The position numbers were made by a program, and so were the translations under genes. The notes beneath the pieces are model-generated. The model searched no databases. It had not been told where the DNA came from and was given only the letters and a program-made list of their open reading frames with translations. Of a stretch of DNA of 8,745 nt, positions 1-4,954 are shown piece by piece; the stretch's first letter is position 1, and each line of letters begins with the position of its first letter. This DNA comes from UMGS1002 sp050309735 (GTDB lineage: Bacteria > Bacillota > Clostridia > Oscillospirales > CAG-272): contig JBNRMS010000082.1 in assembly GCA_050309735.1 (NCBI GenBank), positions 1-8,745 on the forward strand, given 5' to 3'.

Positions 1-1
1 C

Positions 2-7
2 TATAAT
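2..7 (+). promoter_or_regulatory. Possible -10 box for the YeiH-family gene
   Basis: A perfect TATAAT hexamer lies at the extreme left edge of the window. Any -35 element would lie outside, so the promoter cannot be verified. It would place transcription start near base 13-14, inside the palindrome at 8-39, leaving a leader of about 70 nt before the YeiH start codon. TATAAT also arises easily in AT-rich sequence, hence the modest confidence. Confidence 0.4.
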
Positions 8-39
8 TTGATATTATCACAAAAATGTGATAATATCAA
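8..39. promoter_or_regulatory. Perfect palindrome, candidate operator of the YeiH-family gene
   Basis: Bases 8-21 (TTGATATTATCACA) and 26-39 (TGTGATAATATCAA) are perfect reverse complements around an AAAA centre. The site directly follows a TATAAT box and would overlap the transcription start, a typical repressor position. The outer TTGAT/ATCAA and inner TCACA/TGTGA half-sites resemble recognition elements of CRP/FNR-family regulators, but the spacing is not that of a standard single CRP or FNR site. No U-tract follows the right arm, so an intrinsic terminator is less likely. The regulator is unknown. Confidence 0.5.
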
Positions 40-83
40 TAGTAGAGAACAATTTAATGTAAGCGAAAGGAATAACACATAAA

Positions 84-1094
84 ATGAGTCACGTCAAAAA
101 ATACTTTTCAGGCATTGCGCTTTCAGGAGGAATCGCTATTATTGCTTATATAATTAGTTTATTTCTCCCTGCAGGTATTCTCGGGGGAACTTTGATTGCG
201 CTGGTGTTAGGAATGCTGCTCAATCCGCTGGTTTGCCGCAATGAGGCTTATGATCCGGGAATCAACTGGACTTCCAAAAAAATTCTGCGTGCGGGAATTA
301 TCCTTGCCGGAATAACGCTAAGCTTTTCACAGGTGATCAAAGCCGGGAAATATGCGCTGATACTAATGGCATTTACCCTTGCGACATCTTTTGGGGTGGG
401 ATATATATGTAAGAAAGTTTTCAAAATAAACTGGAAGCTGGCCAGCCTTCTCTCGGTGAGCACTGCGATTTGCGGAGGAACGGCGGTTGCGACGGTCGGC
501 CCTACCATTCGGGCGAAGAATCGAGATATAGCTTACGCAATATCCGCAACCTTTATTTTTGACATTATAACTGTGATTGCCTTCCCCTGGATAGGTCAAC
601 TTCTGGGTCTTTCTGATACCGGATACGGACTTTGGATTGGTACTTCGGTTAACGATACTTCGTCGGTTGTTGCGGCGGGGTATGCTTTTTCAGATGCTGC
701 AGGCTCGCTTGCAACAATTGTCAAGCTTACAAGAACTCTTTTTATCGTACCAATTGTGCTTGTCTTTTCATGGGTATACGCAAAAAAGGAAACACCGTCA
801 GAGGCAGCCTCAAAGGTTAGTATACGCAAAATATTCCCTTGGTTTATCCTTGGGTTCCTTGCCGTGGTGGGGATAAGAAGCACAGGGCTTGTGCCGGCTG
901 GCATGGTTGACGGGACGGCATTTCTTTCAAAATTCTTTTTGTCAATGGCCCTTGCTGCAATCGGACTGAAAACCAGCCTTAAAGAAGTTAAAGGGGTAGG
1001 ATTAAAGCCGATGATTGCGGGGGTTATCATAGACACCTCGGTGGTTATTGTATCTTTATTCGCTCAGGCGGGGATACTGCACTACATAACATAA
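84..1094 (+). CDS. YeiH-family putative sulfate exporter
   Basis: This 336-residue, very hydrophobic protein matches the YeiH/UPF0324 family (conserved hypothetical protein 698; putative sulfate exporter class). Family landmarks are a glycine-rich STAICGGTAVATVGPTI block at about residues 126-142, a GTSVNDTSSVVAAG block at 186-199, KLTRTLF at 214-220 and a C-terminal LAAIGLKTSLKEVKG segment at about 290-304. Multiple membrane helices cover the whole length, and length is typical, so it looks complete. The ATG is preceded by GAAAGGA at 65-71 with a rather long spacing of 12 nt. It stands alone on the plus strand, convergent with the redox operon to its right. In the central motif Asn190 and DTSS replace the VHE/VHD..Q form I recall from Enterobacteria, which probably marks a subfamily. 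Sulfate export is a family prediction, not demonstrated here. Confidence 0.9.
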   Translation: MSHVKKYFSGIALSGGIAIIAYIISLFLPAGILGGTLIALVLGMLLNPLVCRNEAYDPGINWTSKKILRAGIILAGITLSFSQVIKAGKYALILMAFTLATSFGVGYICKKVFKINWKLASLLSVSTAICGGTAVATVGPTIRAKNRDIAYAISATFIFDIITVIAFPWIGQLLGLSDTGYGLWIGTSVNDTSSVVAAGYAFSDAAGSLATIVKLTRTLFIVPIVLVFSWVYAKKETPSEAASKVSIRKIFPWFILGFLAVVGIRSTGLVPAGMVDGTAFLSKFFLSMALAAIGLKTSLKEVKGVGLKPMIAGVIIDTSVVIVSLFAQAGILHYIT

Positions 1095-1144
1095 ATGCCT
1101 TTTATTATTTAAATCTTATGCGTCGGCATAACAATATTCGCCAA

Positions 1145-1184
1145 AAAGACTGCACTAAAGGATTTGTCCTTTAGTGCAGTCTTT
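1145..1184. terminator. Bidirectional intrinsic terminator between convergent genes
   Basis: Bases 1145-1162 and 1167-1184 form a perfect 18-bp stem closed by a 4-nt TTTG loop. The stem is A-rich on its left foot (AAAAA at 1143-1147) and ends in TTT on the right, so RNA from either strand would carry a short U-tract. It lies between the stop of the YeiH gene (1094) and the stop of the minus-strand polyferredoxin gene (1201), as expected for a shared terminator. Confidence 0.9.
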
Positions 1185-1200
1185 GCAATACCTTTCCCGT

Positions 1201-2127
1201 CTATAAAGTGCAATCAAAGTCTGTATCATTGGGATTTTTGCGAATTTTTTTAGCTTTTTTATATCCGCTCATAATATCGGCAATCTTCACCGTTTCAATC
1301 GCTTCGGTTGGGCAGGCGGCTCGGCAATCTCCGCAGCGTACGCAGTCGGCGCTGTTTGGCTTTTTCCATGTCGGAATATCAAGCCCGCAGGCTGCCTGAC
1401 ATCTGCCGCACGAGATGCATTTCTCGCCGTCAACCCTGAAGCGATAGAACGAAAACTTATTAAACATCCCGTAAATCGCACCGAGTGGGCAGATATAGCG
1501 GCAGAAGGGGCGCCATATTAAGACCGAGAGAAAAACTATAACCGCCAGTATAGCCAGCTTCCACGCGTAAAGAAAACCAACCGCCGCGCGCAGACCCTCA
1601 TTCGCCAGCACAAGCGGGATACCGCCCTCGAGTGTTCCCGCCGGGCAGATATATTTGCAGAACCACGGCTCGCCAAGGCCTGTTATGTCGGCCACGATCA
1701 TCGGCAGGATTATAACAAAGAGCAGAAGAATCGGATATCTCAGCCGGCGCAGAAGCCTCTCGCCCGGCAGCTTCTTTAGCTTTTTTACAAAAGGAATTTT
1801 ATAAATCAGGTCCTCAAAAAGGCCGAAGGGGCAGAGAAATCCGCAGATAAAGCGCCCAAAAACAGCCCCGAAGATCATCAGAAATCCGAGGACATAGAAG
1901 GCAAACCTGTAACTCCTGCCCCCGAGCGTCGCCTGAAGCGAGCCTATCGGGCAGGAGCCGAGCGCGCCGGGGCAGGAGTAGCAGTTAAGCCCCGGGACGC
2001 AGACATATTTGGATTTTCCCCTAAATATCCTTCCCTCGGCAAAACCGCGGAGATAACCGTTTGAGAGGGCGGCGGCTCCGGCCTGTATAAACAGCCGGCG
2101 ACGCCCGCTTAGTTTTCGCTTAGCCAA
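1201..2127 (-). CDS. Membrane 4Fe-4S polyferredoxin (NapH/YccM-like)
   Basis: This 308-residue membrane protein has three hydrophobic segments (about 75-95, 130-150 and 188-206). Each is associated with a CxxxCP motif: C95/C99, C157/C161 and C209/C213, all followed by a G within a few residues. This is the NapH/YccM/NosR-type architecture. Two classical 4Fe-4S clusters follow in the C-terminal domain (C237-C240-C243-C247 and C262-C265-C268-C272). An additional N-terminal cysteine group lies at C43, C49, C52 and C59. Such proteins carry electrons across or along the membrane. The only plausible start is TTG at 2127, overlapping the stop of the upstream CXXC-peptide gene by 8 nt, with GGAG at 2138-2141 ten nt upstream. 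The next in-frame Met is near residue 84, inside the first membrane helix. It is the last gene of the operon with the TlpA lipoprotein, so electron delivery to that thioredoxin is inferred. The partner enzyme is not known. Confidence 0.88.
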   Translation of the reverse strand: MAKRKLSGRRRLFIQAGAAALSNGYLRGFAEGRIFRGKSKYVCVPGLNCYSCPGALGSCPIGSLQATLGGRSYRFAFYVLGFLMIFGAVFGRFICGFLCPFGLFEDLIYKIPFVKKLKKLPGERLLRRLRYPILLLFVIILPMIVADITGLGEPWFCKYICPAGTLEGGIPLVLANEGLRAAVGFLYAWKLAILAVIVFLSVLIWRPFCRYICPLGAIYGMFNKFSFYRFRVDGEKCISCGRCQAACGLDIPTWKKPNSADCVRCGDCRAACPTEAIETVKIADIMSGYKKAKKIRKNPNDTDFDCTL

Positions 2128-2266
2128 TTCCGATACACTCCAGACAGATATTTATCGCCTTGCGCAGCACGTCTGCCGCCTCGCCGCGGATTATTCCGAT
2201 TACAAGGAAGATAGTGCCGAGCAAGAGGGCGCCGAGCGCCGCGAGGCTTTTATATGATTCTCGCAT
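2120..2266 (-). CDS. CD1871A-family small CXXC membrane peptide
   Basis: Direct translation gives a complete 48-residue protein that starts at ATG 2266 and stops at TAA (2120-2122). An N-terminal polar stretch is followed by one hydrophobic helix (about residues 8-26), an EAADVLRKA segment, and the C-terminal motif INICLECIGIG, with the CXXC pair at Cys41 and Cys44. I recognise this pattern as the CD1871A family, short CXXC proteins of clostridia named after a Clostridioides difficile locus. No function is established that I know of. Its start lies 3 nt after the TlpA stop codon, so the 3' end of that gene supplies the Shine-Dalgarno (GTGGGG/TAGGAT). Its own end overlaps the polyferredoxin start. 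The tight coupling between a thioredoxin lipoprotein and a membrane Fe-S protein suggests a thiol or metal-binding redox subunit (inference). Confidence 0.85.
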   Translation of the reverse strand: MRESYKSLAALGALLLGTIFLVIGIIRGEAADVLRKAINICLECIGIG

Positions 2267-2269
2267 ATC

Positions 2270-2812
2270 CTACCCCACTTCTTCAAGGAGCTGCTCGATT
2301 ATTGCTGCCCATGCCGCCTTAGACCTCGCGCCGATATAAGACTTGCCCACCTGATTTCCGTATTCATCTACGAATATCGTCTCGGGGACCGAACTAACGC
2401 GGCTGATTTTCGCTGCATAAAGGCTCAAGGACGGCACTATATGCAGATAATCTGCCTTTGTAATATTAATAATTTCGATTGCTTCTTTAAGCAAGCTTTG
2501 TGATATCTCGCCTTTTTTGTTTGCGATGTCGGCCGGAATGCCAATTATCTGGAATCCCTTGTCGGCGTATTCCTTATGAAGCTCACCAAGGTCTGGCATT
2601 TCACGAATGCAGGGCGAGCAGAAGGTGGCCCATATATTGACCATTGTCAGCTTGTAACCGCTAAGGACAGACTGATCGACCTGGTTTCCGGCAAGGTCCT
2701 CTGAGGTGAAGGAGGAGAGGACACCGTCTGCCGCTGCTTCTATTCCTTTGCAGGAAGAGATGAGGAGAAGGGTTGCGAGGAGCAAGGGAAGCAGGGTGAA
2801 CAATTTTTTCAT
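2270..2812 (-). CDS. TlpA/ResA-like thioredoxin-fold lipoprotein
   Basis: This 180-residue protein has a lipoprotein signal peptide: MKKL, a hydrophobic core, then the lipobox ISSC with lipidated Cys21. The mature domain is a TlpA/AhpC-type thioredoxin fold. Its redox motif is WATFCSPC (Trp61, Cys65 and Cys68) followed by IREMP. An IIGIPAD strand lies at 89-95, and the cis-proline is in SVPETIFVD at Pro143. Length is normal for ResA/TlpA. It would act on the outer face of the membrane as a thiol-disulfide reductant or oxidoreductase. The ATG has an excellent GGAGG at 2819-2823 with 6-nt spacing. It is the first gene of a three-gene operon with a CXXC peptide and a membrane polyferredoxin. No CcdA homologue is present here, and the polyferredoxin may fill that electron-supply role (inference). 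Confidence 0.92.
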   Translation of the reverse strand: MKKLFTLLPLLLATLLLISSCKGIEAAADGVLSSFTSEDLAGNQVDQSVLSGYKLTMVNIWATFCSPCIREMPDLGELHKEYADKGFQIIGIPADIANKKGEISQSLLKEAIEIINITKADYLHIVPSLSLYAAKISRVSSVPETIFVDEYGNQVGKSYIGARSKAAWAAIIEQLLEEVG

Positions 2813-2827
2813 TAGTTACCTCCGTGT

Positions 2828-2849
2828 TTACACAATTTATTTAGTGTAA
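2828..2849. promoter_or_regulatory. Inverted repeat in the leader of the TlpA operon
   Basis: TTACAC (2828-2833) and GTGTAA (2844-2849) form a perfect inverted repeat with a 10-nt spacer. It lies between the -10 candidate and the Shine-Dalgarno of the TlpA gene. A second, overlapping small palindrome, GTGTTTACAC, sits at 2824-2833. Position and symmetry fit a repressor operator, but the arms are short and AT-rich, so chance is possible. Confidence 0.35.
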
Positions 2850-2854
2850 TTATA
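2849..2854 (-). promoter_or_regulatory. -10 box of the TlpA operon promoter
   Basis: A perfect TATAAT reads on the minus strand at 2854-2849, about 37 nt upstream of the TlpA start codon. No convincing TTGACA is found 16-18 nt further upstream. The promoter may therefore depend on an activator, or the box may be coincidental. Confidence 0.45.
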
Positions 2855-2930
2855 GCCGGTGTTTTGGCAAGGGGTATGTGATGTTGTTACTTACATGAGC
2901 GGGCATCGGGCACACAAACAATCTTTTATT

Positions 2931-2961
2931 GCAAGCCGCACCGGCCGGCGGTGGGGCTTGC
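2931..2961 (-). terminator. GC-rich hairpin after the TtcA-family gene
   Basis: GCAAGCC (2931-2937) pairs with GGCTTGC (2955-2961). After one mismatch, five more pairs form (2939-2943 with 2949-2953) around a 5-nt loop. It begins 12 nt beyond the stop of the tRNA-thiolation gene on the minus strand. The following bases read AATAAAAGAT rather than a U-tract, so it is at best an imperfect terminator or a 3'-end stabilising structure. The stretch between here and the TlpA promoter holds no gene that I can support. Confidence 0.4.
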
Positions 2962-2972
2962 GGCTCCGGTTG

Positions 2973-3767
2973 CTAAGAATTCACCGCTCCCTCATCTTCC
3001 CCCTCCTCGTACTCCTGTGCGTATTGCTTAATCCCCTCAAGTCGTCCGAACGAACGGAAGCCCGAGATCTCGCCGCGCGTCATAGCGCCGAAGATTCGGT
3101 AGCGCAGGCCTTTGTTTTGACGTTCGAGAGAGGAGAGGAGAGCTTTCATCTCGGTTCTCTCGGTTTTGCCGTTGGTGGGGCAGGGTGACTCGATTATCGG
3201 GAGTTTTGCTTTTGCGGAAAAGTATCGAATATCCTTTTCGGGCATATATATAAGGGGGCGGATAAGGTGGATATCCCGGCGCGAGAGATAGGTTACGGGC
3301 TGAAAGCAGCCGATGCGGCCTTCAAAAAAGAGATTGAGCATAAAGGTTTCAACGGCGTCGTCAAAATGATGCCCGAGGGCGACCTTGTTGTAGCCAAGCT
3401 CAACCGCCGCGGCGTGCAACGCTCCCCGGCGCATTTTGGCGCAAAGCGAGCAGGGGTTTGGTTCTTTGCGTATATCAAATATTACCTTTGCTATCTGCGA
3501 CCGAATTATATGAAGTTCGACCCGAAGGCTCCGGCAAAATTCGGATAGGGAGGTGAAATCGGCTCCCTCAAAGCCCATATCGACGGTTATTGCGACAAGG
3601 TCAAATTTTTTCGGATAGAAGCGGCGCAGCTCGGCCAGAGCAGTGAGAAGGGTTAGCGAGTCTTTGCCGCCCGAGACGCCGACGGCAATCCTGTCACCAT
3701 CCTCAATCATTGCATAGTCATCGACGGCGCGGCGCGTGTAACTGAGCACACGTTTTATATTTTCCAT
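2973..3767 (-). CDS. TtcA-family PP-loop tRNA thiolation protein
   Basis: This 264-residue cytoplasmic protein has the N-type ATP-pyrophosphatase P-loop SGGKDS at residues 32-37. It also has the TtcA signature PCSLCAKMRRG (Cys106, Cys109) and LGHHFDDAVETFMLN at about 131-145. A third conserved cysteine is in SPCPTNGKTERTEMK (Cys196). In characterised TtcA, which makes 2-thiocytidine at tRNA position 32, the CxxC pair and a later cysteine hold a 4Fe-4S cluster, and all three are present here. The region after the third cysteine differs from the E. coli CGSQ form, so I leave the gene symbol blank; the exact tRNA target in this branch is not certain. The ATG has AAAGGAA upstream. The gene follows the TrmN6-like gene by 20 nt, so the two form a tRNA-modification operon. 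Confidence 0.88.
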   Translation of the reverse strand: MENIKRVLSYTRRAVDDYAMIEDGDRIAVGVSGGKDSLTLLTALAELRRFYPKKFDLVAITVDMGFEGADFTSLSEFCRSLRVELHIIRSQIAKVIFDIRKEPNPCSLCAKMRRGALHAAAVELGYNKVALGHHFDDAVETFMLNLFFEGRIGCFQPVTYLSRRDIHLIRPLIYMPEKDIRYFSAKAKLPIIESPCPTNGKTERTEMKALLSSLERQNKGLRYRIFGAMTRGEISGFRSFGRLEGIKQYAQEYEEGEDEGAVNS

Positions 3768-3787
3768 GTTTGGTTAGTTCCTTTTAA

Positions 3788-4561
3788 TTATAGCATACAG
3801 GTTTGGTAAACCTCAGCCGCGCGGTCGGTGTATACCCGAGGCTCAAGCTCGGGGCCGTCGCGGTAGAGGATCAGGGGCGGGGTTAATTTGAGCGAGGGGG
3901 CTCCTCCCAAACGTGACTCGACCAGCACTATCGAGGGTGGAGATAACGGATCGGGGTGGACAAAGGTCATCCTTTTTGGTTCGAGCCGGTGTGCGCGCAG
4001 CGCCGCCATCAGATCTGCAAGGCGGTCAGGGCGAAAGACGGTGTAGAATTTCCCACCGTATTTGAGCAGACGCGAGGCTGTGGCGCAGAAGTCGTAGATA
4101 GTTCCGTTTTCCTCATGCCGGGCAATGCTTTTCATGTCATGAGCGCAGCGCTTTCCGTGCCCGGCGCAAAGATACGGGGGATTGGCGAGCACCACGTCAA
4201 GCTCGCCGCCTGTCTCCTCGGGGCGTATGTCGCGTATGTCGGCGCAGAGCTGTGTTATCCTATCCGTAAAGCCGTTTGCGGCGATATTGCGCAGGCCAAG
4301 ATCGGCAAACTCTGGCTGTATTTCAATTGCGTATATATGGCAAAGTTTTTCTTTTGCGACGCAGAGCAGCGAGACGATGCCGCTTCCGCTTCCGAGGTCT
4401 GCCGCTCTTGAGCGGGGAGAGGGGGTAACAAAGGCGGCGAGCATATAGGCGTCGGTGCCGAAGGTGAGACCGTCTTTTTTCTGAATCAGTCTTATCTTTT
4501 CGTTAACCTCGTCAATGCGTTCGCCGCTTTTGAGTTGCGTGAGTGTAATGCTTTTGTCCAT
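3788..4561 (-). CDS. trmN6: tRNA1(Val) (adenine37-N6)-methyltransferase family (YfiC/YabB)
   Basis: This 257-residue Rossmann-fold methyltransferase has SAM motif I ADLGSGSGIVSLL at about 54-66, an acidic residue closing the next strand (IYAIEIQPE, 76-84), and the catalytic motif NPPY at 127-130, typical of N6-adenine methyltransferases. The N-terminal FGTDAYMLAAF element (34-44) and overall length match the YfiC/YabB group, which modifies adenosine 37 of tRNA1(Val) in E. coli. In B. subtilis the orthologue yabB lies just downstream of holB and yaaT (ricT), as it does here, which supports the call. Spacing between AGGAGG (4576-4581 region) and the ATG is unusually long, about 14 nt, and I see no better in-frame start. 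A strong hairpin directly precedes the Shine-Dalgarno. The substrate in this organism is inferred from the family. Confidence 0.88.
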   Translation of the reverse strand: MDKSITLTQLKSGERIDEVNEKIRLIQKKDGLTFGTDAYMLAAFVTPSPRSRAADLGSGSGIVSLLCVAKEKLCHIYAIEIQPEFADLGLRNIAANGFTDRITQLCADIRDIRPEETGGELDVVLANPPYLCAGHGKRCAHDMKSIARHEENGTIYDFCATASRLLKYGGKFYTVFRPDRLADLMAALRAHRLEPKRMTFVHPDPLSPPSIVLVESRLGGAPSLKLTPPLILYRDGPELEPRVYTDRAAEVYQTCML

Positions 4562-4589
4562 ATCTGATTCTATCGCCTCCTAACTAAAA

Positions 4590-4620
4590 CGAACGGAGCG
4601 GCCATATGGCGCTCCGTTCG
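4590..4620 (-). terminator. Terminator/attenuator hairpin between ferredoxin and trmN6
   Basis: CGAACGGAGCG (4590-4600) and CGCTCCGTTCG (4610-4620) form a perfect 11-bp stem. The 9-nt loop itself contains the palindrome CCATATGG. On the minus strand the stem is followed by TTTT at 4589-4586 and then by the trmN6 Shine-Dalgarno. It lies 40 nt past the ferredoxin stop codon. It is best read as the ferredoxin terminator. Because no clear promoter separates it from trmN6, partial read-through may feed the tRNA-modification genes. Confidence 0.8.
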
Positions 4621-4660
4621 CACTCGGGTTATCAGCCGCGCGGGTAGTATGTAACAGGGT

Positions 4661-4831
4661 TTATTCGGCTTTGGGCGCGTCGACCGGGCAGGCGTCGGAA
4701 CAAGCGCCGCAGTCGATGCACTTCTCGGGGTCGATAGTGTACTTTTCGTCACCCGCAATTATAGCCTCGACCGGGCAGCTGTCGGCGCAGGCGCCGCACG
4801 CGATGCAGTCGTCATTAATTTTGTATGCCAT
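4661..4831 (-). CDS. 2[4Fe-4S] ferredoxin
   Basis: Direct translation from ATG 4831 gives a complete 56-residue acidic protein. It has two CxxCxxCxxxCP clusters: DDCIACGACADSCPVEAI (Cys9, 12, 15, 19) and EKCIDCGACSDACPVDAP (Cys38, 41, 44, 48). This is the classic clostridial-type ferredoxin, with the usual length, symmetric halves and all eight cysteines present. It serves as a soluble low-potential electron carrier in the cytoplasm. GGAGG lies at 4841-4845 with a 9-nt spacing. A good sigma-A promoter lies just upstream and a hairpin just downstream, so it is probably mostly monocistronic. It sits between ricT and trmN6. Whether it serves nearby Fe-S proteins such as RicT or TtcA, or is a general carrier, cannot be told from sequence. 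Confidence 0.95.
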   Translation of the reverse strand: MAYKINDDCIACGACADSCPVEAIIAGDEKYTIDPEKCIDCGACSDACPVDAPKAE

Positions 4832-4869
4832 GTAAGTTTACCTCCGGGTAATTAAATTATTATAAATAT

Positions 4870-4898
4870 ATTGTAGCACAGAACGCCGAAATTTGCAA
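4870..4898 (-). promoter_or_regulatory. Sigma-A promoter of the ferredoxin gene
   Basis: On the minus strand, TTGCAA (4898-4893) is separated by exactly 17 nt from TACAAT (4875-4870). The -10 box is preceded by TGC, an extended -10 element. The predicted start near 4863 gives a leader of about 30 nt to the ferredoxin ATG. Confidence 0.75.
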
Positions 4899-4923
4899 TG
4901 GTTTTTAAAAAATTAAGGTCGGG

Positions 4924-4954
4924 ATAATCCCCCCTGCGGAGAGCGGGGGATTAT
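4924..4954 (-). terminator. Hairpin at the end of ricT
   Basis: ATAATCCCCC (4924-4933) pairs with GGGGGATTAT (4945-4954), a 10-bp stem with an 11-nt loop. The ricT stop codon (4951-4953) is built into the stem. A TTTTTT run occurs on the minus strand but only about 10 nt further on, so termination may be imperfect. The structure separates the holB-ricT operon from the ferredoxin promoter. Confidence 0.5.

Noticed and set aside
596..1036. 146-codon open frame on the minus strand inside the YeiH gene
   Set aside because: It is antisense to well-conserved YeiH motifs and has no family resemblance of its own.
1116..1131. Small hairpin TTATGC-GTCG-GCATAA after the YeiH gene
   Set aside because: It has only six AT-rich pairs and no U-tract. 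The much stronger 18-bp hairpin just downstream explains termination.
2859..3188. 109-codon plus-strand open frame
   Set aside because: It mostly overlaps the 3' part of the TtcA-family gene in antisense. Its product is Arg/Leu-rich with no domain.
3956..4411. 151-codon plus-strand open frame opposite trmN6
   Set aside because: The opposite strand encodes the SAM motif and NPPY of the methyltransferase, so this frame is a by-product of GC-rich coding sequence.
4570..4758. 62-codon minus-strand open frame
   Set aside because: It overlaps the real ferredoxin gene out of frame and reads through the terminator hairpin.
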